DNA of 64,000 nucleotides. It comes from Castellaniella defragrans_A. GTDB taxonomy: Bacteria; Pseudomonadota; Gammaproteobacteria; Burkholderiales; Burkholderiaceae_B. The notes under the pieces were generated by a model. That model was not told where the DNA came from and did not search any database. It saw only the letters and a program-made list of their open reading frames with translations. How positions within the stretch are numbered: the first letter of the stretch is position 1; each line of letters starts with the position of its first letter. The stretch lies in assembly GCF_040394755.1 (NCBI RefSeq), contig NZ_JBEBRQ010000001.1; one strand, given 5' to 3'. Shown one piece after another: positions 35,201-42,658 of this stretch. A program made the translations under genes and the position numbers.

Positions 35201-35319
35201 AGGATGCACATAACTCGATTGCAGGCCAGCTCCTGAAGGACGAACGGGTTTTTGCTGCCATGCAGGGGATGTTGGCAAAGATGGTGTATCAGGCGTTTTC
35301 TCAAGAACGCTCTAAGTGA
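32218..35319 (+). CDS. hsdR: Type I restriction endonuclease subunit HsdR
   Basis: The 1033-residue motor and nuclease subunit, which translocates DNA and cleaves unmodified DNA at a distance. The N-terminal PD-(D/E)XK nuclease is marked by LPVSTAELKTD. The SF2 helicase part has Walker A SAGSGKSNS near residue 327, the DEAH box (IIVDEAHSSQSG, near residue 432), FAFTATPKGKT and the motif VI region LSRLNRILPGKDD. The C-terminal helical assembly domain follows. The start is ATG 32218, behind GGGTTGGGG. All catalytic motifs look intact, so the system is probably active. Confidence 0.94.
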   Translation: MAKLSNVHTERIFENELCDYLAANGWTVLTHPKEACSYSRELALFPDDLLAFVQETQSAEWAKFKKWHNGQSETMFVKRVAEQLDKHGTLHLLRHGFKDRDAKFFLCQFRPANKKNPQLWAWYEQNRLTVIRQLHYSLHNENSIDLVLFLNGLPVSTAELKTDLTQNIKDAIIQYKKDRLPKDAKSKEPEALLQFKTRALVHFAVSTDEVFMTTKLDGDKTYFLPFNLGRPDGMGGATAGNPPAPEGKGYPTWYLWEQVWAKDVWLDILGNFLHLEVKQDEDPKTGKKRVKETLIFPRFHQLDVVRRLVDTVAQEGAGQVYLVQHSAGSGKSNSIAWSAHRMANLHDAADSKIFDSVIVITDRRVLDKQLQETISQFEHKSGVVQKIDKNSQQLAEALMKGTPVVVTTIQKFPFILDKVKGMKGKHFAIIVDEAHSSQSGTAARNMKIALSSGEKPLSAPAVQVELDDETVEVPADVEIDPEDVTSEDVVNEVMSSRMRPKNVSYFAFTATPKGKTMELFGRHNAATGLPEPFHVYSMRQAIDEGFILDVLKNYTSYRMFYKLGALSDEKLVPQGKAKTVLARYAILHPHNIAQKVVVIVEHFQEHVASKIGGRAKAMVVTGSRKAAVRYKLAIDRYIKERGYQTELRTLVAFSGKVEDPDSGPDDFTEAGMNPGIGGAEPSEAFKGDDYRILLVANKYQTGFDQPLLHTMYVDKRLSGVLAVQTLSRLNRILPGKDDTFVLDFVNKPDEILESFKPYYRAAELEDVTDPNIVHELQIKLDQAGVYFPAEVDGFAQVFFDPKRRQASLHQFLKPAADRFKHSLDDDAAEQFRRDLGTFLRLYDFLSQIIPYNDSDLEKRYAFGKNLMPRIAEYSSEGAMDLDSDVRLTHYRLQGLGCMGLDLSSGEIVKLQPISEAGSGKGGEDEKKPLAEIVEKMNDLFAGDLTEADLVGYVTTLHGKLMEDEKLAEQAANNTEEQFRMGDFKDRLTDIILDSQDAHNSIAGQLLKDERVFAAMQGMLAKMVYQAFSQERSK

Positions 35320-35377
35320 ACTCCAAAAAGGCGTAGTGCTACAGAAATTGGAAATATTCGGGAAAGTAGTTGGGTGA

Positions 35378-35542
35378 TTCAGAAAAAGCGAGCATGCTTC
35401 AAAACAGCAATTGGACGCGCTTCAGGGCATTAGGCAGCAACTAAATGATAACTATGAAGAGATGCGTTCCGAGTTTTCGAGATACAGACGAGAACAGGCA
35501 TTAGAGCAAACATCTAAGTATTTTTTATTTCCCAAGGAGTGA
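35378..35542 (+). pseudogene. Small coiled-coil coding remnant after hsdR
   Basis: A frame without a proper start, open from 35378 to the TGA at 35540-35542, encodes a heptad-rich stretch (KQQLDALQGIRQQL, then RSEFSRYRREQALEQ) ending YFLFPKE. Composition and the natural-looking C-terminus suggest the tail of a lost gene. A TTG at 35411 or ATG at 35462 could start a very short protein instead. The remainder of the gap from hsdR to 35589 is AT-rich with no other gene seen. Confidence 0.35.
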
Positions 35543-35589
35543 GCTTCGTCCTAAATTAATTCATCATGCTTAGCGTGATGGTTGTTATC

Positions 35590-37017
35590 CTAGAACCCCA
35601 TTGGGACTAAGGTGGATGCTTGCGAGCATACAACAACTTTCTTGGCGCCCCTGGTTAGTGCGACATAAAGGTGTCGTGCATTCATTTCTTCTGGGTTGAG
35701 GATGATTACGACATCCGCTTCTAGTCCTTTCAGCAATAGTGTGCTACCTACCGTTCGTCGGGTTATTTTTCTCCCCCGATGGCGATTAAGTTCTCGTGCT
35801 AACACTATCGCGTCATAAAAGGAGGAATTTCTATCTGCAGCAACACGCATCGCGGACCGACAGATGTGTAGCACTTCAGGCCGATAGACACGGACTTTCG
35901 GTGCAGCAGAAATTTCTTGTAGTACGGCCAGTGCTTTTGCCATGGATGGCTGCTGAGAAAAATCAAGGCAAATTTTCTCTAGGGAATTAGCATCCTTGCG
36001 AGCTTTCCCAGATTTCAGGGAGGCTAGCCTTTTTATGAGTGTCGCAGCATTTGTATTTGCCATCAGCGTTGATGAGAATGATATTAAATCCTCAATGGCG
36101 CTTGGCGCGTTGATGTCAAATGACCTTCCGAACTGTGTTAAATCTTTATGGTCTACAGCTTCTATCGTTGTAACGCCAGGTGTGCTGCGTGCGATAAGAC
36201 GTTGACCTTCTGGATTTTTGCTGTCTCCTATTACAAGAGCGGTGCTATTGCCTGTGGGTAGCCATTCACTAATGGCCTTTAGTCGTTGACTGTCAGCGGT
36301 TTTTTTGTCCCCAGAAAGCTTTACCCAGTGAACGGCATCTGGGGCTGTTTTTAAGTCGATAGTATGGCCTGCCAACAGGTTGGCTCGAATGGAAAGTAGC
36401 CACCGTCCGAGGTCTTCGGATTCTGCACGACGCCATCGCCAAGGTGTACTGAGCGTGCCTATTTCAGGATAGCGCTTCAATACATGGCTATCCCAATCGA
36501 CAGTTTTCTCTTTGAAGTCAAATATTGCCTGCAGCCTGTCACCAAGTACACATGTCGGCAATACTGTAGATGTCCATCCGACGATATTGTGCTGGGAGAT
36601 AGTGCAGTCTTGGTACTCGTCTACTATAAGACGACTGTACGTGGCCTTGAGAGCATCGCTGATGTGCCCCTCTTTGAGAATGTTTCTGGCAGCAAGCCTA
36701 ATTGCGGGGTAGTCTCGGTTTGCATGTTCAAGCTTGAGTATGCTGATGTCATGCCCGCCCCGTTTTGGGAATTTTGATAGAAATTGAATAGCCCAACTGT
36801 TTATGGTGTAGACGTAATATGCATGTCTAGGTGCCTTTGCTCTATTGAGGCGCTCTATCAGAGCCGCTTTACCCGCGTTTGTGTGGGTAAGGATGAGTAT
36901 CGGCTTTGGTTTCTTATGCGATTTTATCGTGTCAGCTATAAGCTGAGTTTTGCCGCATCCAGCCGGTGCACTGACAGAACCTCTGGAAACAGAGCACAGG
37001 TCTAATTCAGGCGACAT
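35590..37017 (-). CDS. UvrD/Rep-like helicase, GajB-like partner of the OLD nuclease
   Basis: A 475-residue SF1-type ATPase. Walker A (APAGCGKTQLI) is close to the N-terminus; the Walker B motif is LIVDEYQDCT; then GDRLQAIFDF, and the C-terminal UvrD features LLLKGLEADVVIILNP and LYVALTRGAKK. This is the compact architecture of GajB (about 490 residues). The start at ATG 37017 overlaps the end of the OLD-family gene by 11 bases; a TTG at 37044 is an alternative. In the Gabija system, GajA cleaves DNA and GajB senses or unwinds DNA ends. The order here (gajA then gajB, overlapping) matches. AT-rich. Confidence 0.8.
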   Translation of the reverse strand: MSPELDLCSVSRGSVSAPAGCGKTQLIADTIKSHKKPKPILILTHTNAGKAALIERLNRAKAPRHAYYVYTINSWAIQFLSKFPKRGGHDISILKLEHANRDYPAIRLAARNILKEGHISDALKATYSRLIVDEYQDCTISQHNIVGWTSTVLPTCVLGDRLQAIFDFKEKTVDWDSHVLKRYPEIGTLSTPWRWRRAESEDLGRWLLSIRANLLAGHTIDLKTAPDAVHWVKLSGDKKTADSQRLKAISEWLPTGNSTALVIGDSKNPEGQRLIARSTPGVTTIEAVDHKDLTQFGRSFDINAPSAIEDLISFSSTLMANTNAATLIKRLASLKSGKARKDANSLEKICLDFSQQPSMAKALAVLQEISAAPKVRVYRPEVLHICRSAMRVAADRNSSFYDAIVLARELNRHRGRKITRRTVGSTLLLKGLEADVVIILNPEEMNARHLYVALTRGAKKVVVCSQASTLVPMGF

Positions 37018-38740
37018 GCATCCAATCCCGAATTTGGCTGACAAGTTTCTTGAAACTTGGTTCGGCTGTGTCTTTATCCGGACCCACTATATTTTTAGCA
37101 ATGTGCTGGTACTTGGTCACCGACTTGAACCAACAGTTTTCTGTTTTGTTGCTCTTGGCGGCCTTTGCTAAAATCCCTCTTGTTTCAACAGAGCATCCAT
37201 CGACGATAAAATCTAACCATATCTTTTCGAGATTTAATGCACCGTTGGATTTTGCCTTTATATGGTTGTCAACGAGCTCTTCTCCGAGGAGTTCTACTGC
37301 GTACGATAGAAGTTTTTCGACTGCTGATTCAGACAAACTAAGGAATAGTTCATCTTCAAGGGTGTGCCCTTCCTGCCAGGTAATAGCTTCTCCCCCGCAG
37401 TGTCTGAAACGCTCGACCACCTTTGCTGTTGGCGTTTTATCAGAGTCCGCTAGGACGAGTACACGATAGCCAAGCCGACACAGTGCCGTGCCGCGCTGGT
37501 AGACTAAATCAGCCGTTCGACCGCCGACGTTTACATAAGAGCCACCAAGGGCAAAAAATGATGGGCCTCCTTGTGCTTCCCAATATTGGTCGAGACCTCT
37601 GGCTAGTCCCACTTCACTAGCGCCCTCGCAGACTATTACCGATTTGGCGAGAAAGGCCTCTGGGTCAGCTCGGACCGTGCTCTGTATTTCATCCGTAGTG
37701 CCAACTCCAAGCGCTTTATGACCGTCTTGTTGCTTTCTAACGATAACCAATTGGTCGCCCGTTAGTTCCCGTACAGCCACTGGGGAATGAGTGGTCATGA
37801 ATACCTGGGAGGGCGGTTTGGCTTCTTTAGCACCGAGGGATGTGAGTAGACTCGTTAAGCGGTGTGGTTCCAGACCATGTTCCACCTCATCAACCAAGAC
37901 GATGGATGCCACCTCCGCCGCCACCCGCTGCAGGCCGGCCACCAGGAGCCGGGTTGAGCCTGTGCCCAAGGACTGTAGTGGGACTCCCTCTTCACTATGA
38001 AGGGCGATGGCACCACTTCCTAAGGTAACTGCATGTGCATCGAGGAGAGCTTGGACTGACTTTCCGACAGAGACACCCAAGTCATTCGCGGTATCAGTAG
38101 CAATTTTTAATGTCGCTGCTAACTGAGTAGCGGCCTGAGTCCCAAACCTCAGTCGAGCTTGCCTGGCAGCATCTGCTAATTCTGCTCCCAGGTTTGCACG
38201 TTCTTCGGTAAGTCGGTTGAGGATAGACCCTCTTGCCCAAGAGAGGTGGCTATTTGTGTAATGTCCAATACGGGCAGGAGCAATAGCCAGACGGTCTTTC
38301 CACGCTAGGTTCCGCTCGAATCCCTCGGTTAGTGCTCTTTCGGAAAATAGGGTCCAGGAAGGCTCTAAATCATCGGATACCGTTAAACGTAGCGTTAGGA
38401 CAGTCTCCATAAACGCTTCAGGCTCATCCTCGAGAGTGTCGGTTAAATTATCATAGCCCCTAAGGAAAATCCCATAGCTCTCGATGTTCTTTAGGGCGTC
38501 AGGTAGGTCCCCCAGAGTTATCGATATGATGAGCGGTTGGCCTACATCCAGGTTATGAAAGTCAGTGTCGTAAAAAACGACGTTTCTTCGAGCACCCAAG
38601 CATATATCTATGGCGTCCAGGATTGTTGATTTTCCGCTGTCTCCGGGACCAATGAGGCAGTTTATTCCCTCGGATGGATTCCAGTCTAAGTGCTGTATCC
38701 CGCGGAAATTATTGATTTCTACCTTGCGGATTCGTGTCAT
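37007..38740 (-). CDS. OLD-family ATPase/TOPRIM nuclease, GajA-like
   Basis: A 577-residue protein, the same size as GajA of the Gabija anti-phage system (about 578). The N-terminal ABC-type ATPase starts MTRIRKVEINNFRGI, with Walker A GPGDSGKST (residues 31-39), a late signature region (LGTGSTRLLVAGLQR), Walker B VLVDEVEHGLEP and the H-loop TTHSPVAVREL. The C-terminal TOPRIM domain has the Glu in VIVCEGASEVGLARG and the Asp pair in VLVLADSDK. ATG 38740 has a GGA five bases upstream. It is followed by an overlapping UvrD-like gene, the defining arrangement of class 2 OLD systems. Confidence 0.82.
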   Translation of the reverse strand: MTRIRKVEINNFRGIQHLDWNPSEGINCLIGPGDSGKSTILDAIDICLGARRNVVFYDTDFHNLDVGQPLIISITLGDLPDALKNIESYGIFLRGYDNLTDTLEDEPEAFMETVLTLRLTVSDDLEPSWTLFSERALTEGFERNLAWKDRLAIAPARIGHYTNSHLSWARGSILNRLTEERANLGAELADAARQARLRFGTQAATQLAATLKIATDTANDLGVSVGKSVQALLDAHAVTLGSGAIALHSEEGVPLQSLGTGSTRLLVAGLQRVAAEVASIVLVDEVEHGLEPHRLTSLLTSLGAKEAKPPSQVFMTTHSPVAVRELTGDQLVIVRKQQDGHKALGVGTTDEIQSTVRADPEAFLAKSVIVCEGASEVGLARGLDQYWEAQGGPSFFALGGSYVNVGGRTADLVYQRGTALCRLGYRVLVLADSDKTPTAKVVERFRHCGGEAITWQEGHTLEDELFLSLSESAVEKLLSYAVELLGEELVDNHIKAKSNGALNLEKIWLDFIVDGCSVETRGILAKAAKSNKTENCWFKSVTKYQHIAKNIVGPDKDTAEPSFKKLVSQIRDWMHVA

Positions 38741-38749
38741 ATTTCCAAG

Positions 38750-38956
38750 CTTTTTCAGAAGGTGGGGCGTTCCTGTGCAACGCTCGACGAGGAGCATGAG
38801 CACGCGAAGAATTTCGCTGCGCAACTGAACTCGCGTATTACGCCTTACTGTCGGAAACTTTACACCAGGTTACGGGGGAAATGGGAAACCGAAGGTAGCG
38901 ATGAGGCGTACCTGAGGTTTCGTGCTGTCGTCCCAGCCTCTATTGGCTCAAACTGA
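38750..38956 (+). pseudogene. Coding remnant upstream of the Gabija-like pair
   Basis: A frame open through 38956 reads like protein: DEEHEHAKNFAAQLNSRI, then CRKLYTRLRGKWETEG and YLRFRAVVPASIG before the stop. It has no credible start, because the front of the frame is antisense to the OLD gene. Likely the C-terminal piece of a gene disrupted when the Gabija-like genes arrived. The family is not recognised. Confidence 0.3.
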
Positions 38957-39038
38957 TTGTTCACGTTTATTCCCCCAGACGACATGTGATTGGCTCGGCT
39001 TGAGCTGAACGTTCGTGCGAAGCGCTGGGGCTTCCAGC

Positions 39039-39079
39039 ACTTCACGACTACTTGTGCAACTTCACGACTTACTTGTACA
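39039..39079. repeat. Tandem 20/21-base repeat at the right island edge
   Basis: ACTTCACGACTACTTGTGCA (39039-39058) is followed directly by a second copy with one inserted and one changed base (39059-39079). It lies six bases before the start of the duplicated comEC segment, so it may mark the recombination or attachment point of the island. No matching copy was seen at the left edge. Confidence 0.6.
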
Positions 39080-39085
39080 TCCACA

Positions 39086-39354
39086 GGCCGATGAGGACTG
39101 GCGGGTTTTCAACCGCACGGGTATCACGCATCTCGTGTCGATCAGCGGTTCGCACATCACGATGATCGTGGCTTTCGGCGGCGTGGCGGCGCGTCCGATG
39201 GCGCGGCAAGGCGCTGGCCGAGTATCTGCCGGCGCAGATCGCGGCGGCCTGGGCGGCGCTCGCGGTGGCGTGGCTGTACTGCCTGCTGGCGGGCTGGGGG
39301 GTGCCGGCCCGGCGCACCTTCGTGCTGCTGGCGGTGGTGGCGGCCAGCCTCGTC
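39086..39354 (+). pseudogene. Duplicated, frameshifted internal fragment of comEC
   Basis: Aligns with comEC 24841-25125 (about residues 251-345, the Competence domain) with about eight substitutions over 268 aligned bases, roughly 97% identity by eye. A 17-base deletion between two copies of GCGTGGCGGC shifts the frame. Neither start nor end of comEC is present, so this is not a functional gene. Together with the intact comEC it brackets the 12.5 kb defence island. Confidence 0.9.
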
Positions 39355-39615
39355 GTGCGTTTGGGGTGGGCTGACGATGAGGAGGGCATCAAAAGAGCCG
39401 TCGAGAACATCGATCTGGACTCGCTTGCGCCAGTCGAGACGGCGCACGTCACCTGGTCGACGCCGGCGCTTGTGCTGTTCGATGGCGCGGACCGGTTTTC
39501 GCGCGAGTGCTGTCTTCACTTCGAAATCCGCCCGGGCCGATATACCATAAAGACATTCGTGTACCGCCCGCAGGCGAGTCTGTCTGTTCTGGTTCATGCC
39601 ATGTTGCGCGAGTGA
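39265..39615 (+). CDS. Chimeric ORF: comEC fragment joined to a possible immunity-protein C-terminus
   Basis: A 116-residue frame. The first 32 residues come from the comEC fragment; the rest (from about 39360, after LGWADDEEGIK) is unrelated. The region VTWSTPALVLFDGADR and IRPGRYTIKTFVYRPQ resembles the C-terminal half of Imm21-type immunity proteins, though I hold that weakly. The GC-rich composition is host-like. It is probably the 3' part of a gene that once began where the comEC fragment now is, rather than a functional fusion. Confidence 0.35.
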   Translation: MAWLYCLLAGWGVPARRTFVLLAVVAASLVVRLGWADDEEGIKRAVENIDLDSLAPVETAHVTWSTPALVLFDGADRFSRECCLHFEIRPGRYTIKTFVYRPQASLSVLVHAMLRE

Positions 39616-39693
39616 GCATGCGCTGAGCCATGAACGAAGACCGCCCCGCGGCGCTGAAACCCGGCAAGAACTGCAATTGGCAAAGGATACGGC

Positions 39694-41217
39694 ATGATCG
39701 TTGAGGACCAGATAGATGTCTTGAGGTTCCTGGAGGACCCGGCCAGCTATGGCGGGGATGCCGCAACCGTGTCCATGACCACCACCCACATCTCGGTCAT
39801 TTTTTTCGTCGGGCAGCGCGTCTTCAAGCTCAAGCGCGCCGTGCGCCTGCCCTATGTCGATTTCTCGACCGTGGCGCAGCGCCTGGCCGCCTGCCAGCAG
39901 GAACTGACGCTGAACCGGCGGACCGCGCCCACGCTGTATCTCGGGGTGCGCCGCATTACCCGGGAGGCGGACGGTCGTCTCGCATTCGACGGCCAGGGCG
40001 AGCTGGTCGATGCCGTCGTCGAGATGCGGCGTTTCGATGAAAGCACTCTGTTCAATACACTGGCGGCCGAAGGCCGCTTGACGCCGGTGCTGCTGACCGG
40101 GCTGGCGCGCATGATCGCCCGTTTTCATGCGGACGCGGCGATCAGCCTGCAAGGCGGAGGCGAGGCCGGCATTGCGTCGGTGCTCGATGGCAATGAGCGG
40201 TCCCTGGCGTCGACGGATGTTTTTGACGCCGGCACGGTGGCCGCGTTGACGGCGCAAATGCGCGCCGCGCTGCACCGCCATGCGCCGCTGCTCGAGGCGC
40301 GCAGACGCGCGGGCAAGGTGCGCCGCTGCCATGGCGATCTGCATCTGCGCAATATCTGTCTGGTGGACGGCGCGCCGACGCTGTTCGATTGCCTCGAATT
40401 CGACGAGGACATCGCGACGATCGATGTGCTGTACGACCTTGCTTTTCTGGTGATGGACCTGTGGCATCACGGCCTGGAAGCCGAGGCCAATCTCGTTTTC
40501 AACCGTTATCTCGATGAATGCGACGAAACGGATGGCTTGTCTCTCATGCCTTTTTTCATGGCGATCCGCGCCACGGTTCGCGCCCATGTCACGGCGACGC
40601 AAGCCGCGCAGGCGGCGGATTCGCAGCGCGCGGCGCTCGTGTCGCAGGCCAGGGCGTATGCCGCGCTGGCGCTGCGTCTGCTGGCGCCCGTTCCGGTGCG
40701 CATGGTTGCTGTCGGCGGCTTGAGCGGCACCGGGAAATCGACGGTCGCGGCGGCGATCGCGCATCGGATTGGCCCCGCGCCGGGCGCACGGGTGCTGGCG
40801 AGCGACCGGATCCGCAAGCGCCTGCATGGGGTGCTTGCCGAGGTGCGCTTGCCGCCGCAGGCCTATGATCCCAAGGTTTCCGAGCGCGTCTATGCTGTTC
40901 TGGTGCAGGAGGCGCAGGCCGTCCTCGAGGCGGGCCATGCGGTGGTCGCGGATGCCGTGTTCAATCGGCCGGCCAGCCGCGAGCGGATCGAGCGCGTGGC
41001 GCGCGCTGCGCATGCGCCGTTCACCGGGATCTGGTTCCATGCCCAGCCGGAAACACTGTACACCCGGGTCGATGCGCGCCGTGGCGATCCGTCCGATGCC
41101 ACCGTCGAGGTGTTGCGCGTGCAGCTCGAAAACCAGAAAGACCGTGCCGACTGGATCTGGATCGCGACGGACGAGGGCATCGCGGCGACGGTCTCGAAGG
41201 TCATCGAGGTGATCTGA
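39694..41217 (+). CDS. Two-domain protein: aminoglycoside-phosphotransferase-like plus P-loop kinase
   Basis: A 507-residue cytoplasmic protein. The first 330 residues are an APH-like kinase fold, with the catalytic loop CHGDLHLRNICL and the metal-binding LFDCLEFDE. The C-terminal domain is an AAA_33/zeta-toxin-like P-loop kinase with Walker A GGLSGTGKST near residue 345 and a following SDRIRKRLHG. This fusion is widespread in proteobacteria as an uncharacterised small-molecule kinase, and despite the fold it is not evidence for aminoglycoside resistance. It stands just downstream of the island edge, with an AAGGATA ribosome site. Confidence 0.85.
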   Translation: MIVEDQIDVLRFLEDPASYGGDAATVSMTTTHISVIFFVGQRVFKLKRAVRLPYVDFSTVAQRLAACQQELTLNRRTAPTLYLGVRRITREADGRLAFDGQGELVDAVVEMRRFDESTLFNTLAAEGRLTPVLLTGLARMIARFHADAAISLQGGGEAGIASVLDGNERSLASTDVFDAGTVAALTAQMRAALHRHAPLLEARRRAGKVRRCHGDLHLRNICLVDGAPTLFDCLEFDEDIATIDVLYDLAFLVMDLWHHGLEAEANLVFNRYLDECDETDGLSLMPFFMAIRATVRAHVTATQAAQAADSQRAALVSQARAYAALALRLLAPVPVRMVAVGGLSGTGKSTVAAAIAHRIGPAPGARVLASDRIRKRLHGVLAEVRLPPQAYDPKVSERVYAVLVQEAQAVLEAGHAVVADAVFNRPASRERIERVARAAHAPFTGIWFHAQPETLYTRVDARRGDPSDATVEVLRVQLENQKDRADWIWIATDEGIAATVSKVIEVI

Positions 41218-41424
41218 GCACGCTCTGCCGGGTATCCTCAGGCGCGATTCTTGCCTTGCTGCGCATTGGCGGGCTATCGTTGTATTGTGTATCGGCGCCG
41301 GCGCTTCTCAAGGTTTTCGCCATCTTGCGCGCCGGTGCGGTATCGGCGATGATGCGGCTATCGTCCACAAGACGATTCTGGGTCCCCGGTGGGGCCGTGA
41401 AAAATCCAAAAGATTTTGACGACC

Positions 41425-42657
41425 ATGAGACAAAAACCACTCGCATTCTACGTGCCCGAGCCCTCGGGCCGTCCCGGTCACGCGACCGACTTCTCGTATC
41501 TGCGCCTGCAGCCAGCCGGCGCCGCGCGCAAACCCGACATCGACATCTCTCCCTACGATACCCGCGATCTGGCGATCGGCCTGATCCGCGTGCTCGACGA
41601 GCACGACGAGGCCGTGGGGCCCTGGGCCGGGGATCTTCCGGACGACGGGGTCTTGCTCAAGGGGCTGCGGTCCATGATCAAGACGCGCATCTTCGATGCC
41701 CGCATGTTGATCGCCCAGCGCCAAAAGAAAACCTCTTTCTACATGCAGAGCCTGGGCGAGGAGGCGATATGCATCGGGCAGGTGCTGGCGCTGCGCGATG
41801 GCGACATGTATTTCCCGTCCTATCGCCAGCAAGGCCTGCTGATCGCGCGCGATTACTCGCTGGTCGAGATGATGTGCCAGATCTTTTCCAACGACAAAGA
41901 CCCCCTCAAGGGGCGCCAGCTTCCGGTGCTGTACTCGGTGCCGGAAATGGGGTTCTTTACCTTGTCGGGCAATCTGGCCACGCAATTCCCGCAGGCCGTG
42001 GGCTGGGCCATGGCCTCGGCGATCAAGGGTGACACCCGCATCGCCTCGGCCTGGATCGGCGACGGCGCCACCGCCGAGTCCGACTACCAGACCGCGCTGA
42101 CATTCGCGCACGTGTATCGCGCGCCCGTGATCCTGAACGTCATCAACAACCAGTGGGCGATCTCGACGTTCCAGGGGGTGGCCGGCGGCGAGGGCATCAC
42201 CCTGGCGGCACGCGGTATCGGCTCGGGTCTGGCGTCGTTGCGGGTCGATGGCAACGACTTCCTGGCCGTGCACGCGGTTTCGAAATGGGCGGCCGAGCGC
42301 GCGCGCAACAATCATGGCGCGACGCTGATCGAGTGGGTCAGCTATCGCGCCGGCCCGCATTCGACCTCGGACGACCCTTCGAAATACCGGCCCGCCGATG
42401 ATTGGGCGCGTTTTCCCCTGGGCGATCCGATCATCCGCCTCAAGCAATACCTGATCCGGCGCGGCATCTGGTCGGAAAAAGAGCATCAGGCCGCGCAAAA
42501 GGCCTGCGAGGCCGAGGTGATCGCCGCCCAGAAAGAGGCCGAATCCCACGGCACGCTCGCCAGCGGCCGGACCTCCAGCGTGGCCACCATGTTCGAGGAT
42601 GTCTACAAGGACGTGCCGGCGCACCTGCGCCGCCAGCGCCAGGAATTGGGGGTCTGA
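41425..42657 (+). CDS. bkdA1: Branched-chain 2-oxoacid dehydrogenase E1 alpha subunit
   Basis: A 410-residue thiamine-diphosphate enzyme subunit; with E1 beta it decarboxylates the 2-oxoacids of valine, leucine and isoleucine. The ThDP motif runs from IGDGATAESDYQTAL to VINN, and RAGPHSTSDDPSKYRP is the phosphorylation-loop-like region seen in BkdA1. Length equals P. putida BkdA1 (410). The start is ATG 41425, with an alternative TTG at 41416. It is the first gene of a four-gene operon. No Lrp-type BkdR gene is beside it. Confidence 0.94.
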   Translation: MRQKPLAFYVPEPSGRPGHATDFSYLRLQPAGAARKPDIDISPYDTRDLAIGLIRVLDEHDEAVGPWAGDLPDDGVLLKGLRSMIKTRIFDARMLIAQRQKKTSFYMQSLGEEAICIGQVLALRDGDMYFPSYRQQGLLIARDYSLVEMMCQIFSNDKDPLKGRQLPVLYSVPEMGFFTLSGNLATQFPQAVGWAMASAIKGDTRIASAWIGDGATAESDYQTALTFAHVYRAPVILNVINNQWAISTFQGVAGGEGITLAARGIGSGLASLRVDGNDFLAVHAVSKWAAERARNNHGATLIEWVSYRAGPHSTSDDPSKYRPADDWARFPLGDPIIRLKQYLIRRGIWSEKEHQAAQKACEAEVIAAQKEAESHGTLASGRTSSVATMFEDVYKDVPAHLRRQRQELGV

Positions 42658-42658
42658 C

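Noticed and set aside
39157..41040. Long reverse frame across the comEC fragment and the APH/AAA gene
   Set aside because: Runs antisense through both a duplicated comEC piece and a well-supported kinase gene; composition is that of a shadow frame.
39694..41217. Reading the APH-like protein as an aminoglycoside-resistance gene
   Set aside because: The APH domain is fused to a P-loop kinase in an architecture common on chromosomes and not tied to resistance.
41218..41424. A regulatory gene or Lrp-type BkdR in front of the bkd operon
   Set aside because: The 207-base gap has no coding pattern beyond a continuation of the bkdA1 frame, and the upstream neighbour is an unrelated kinase.
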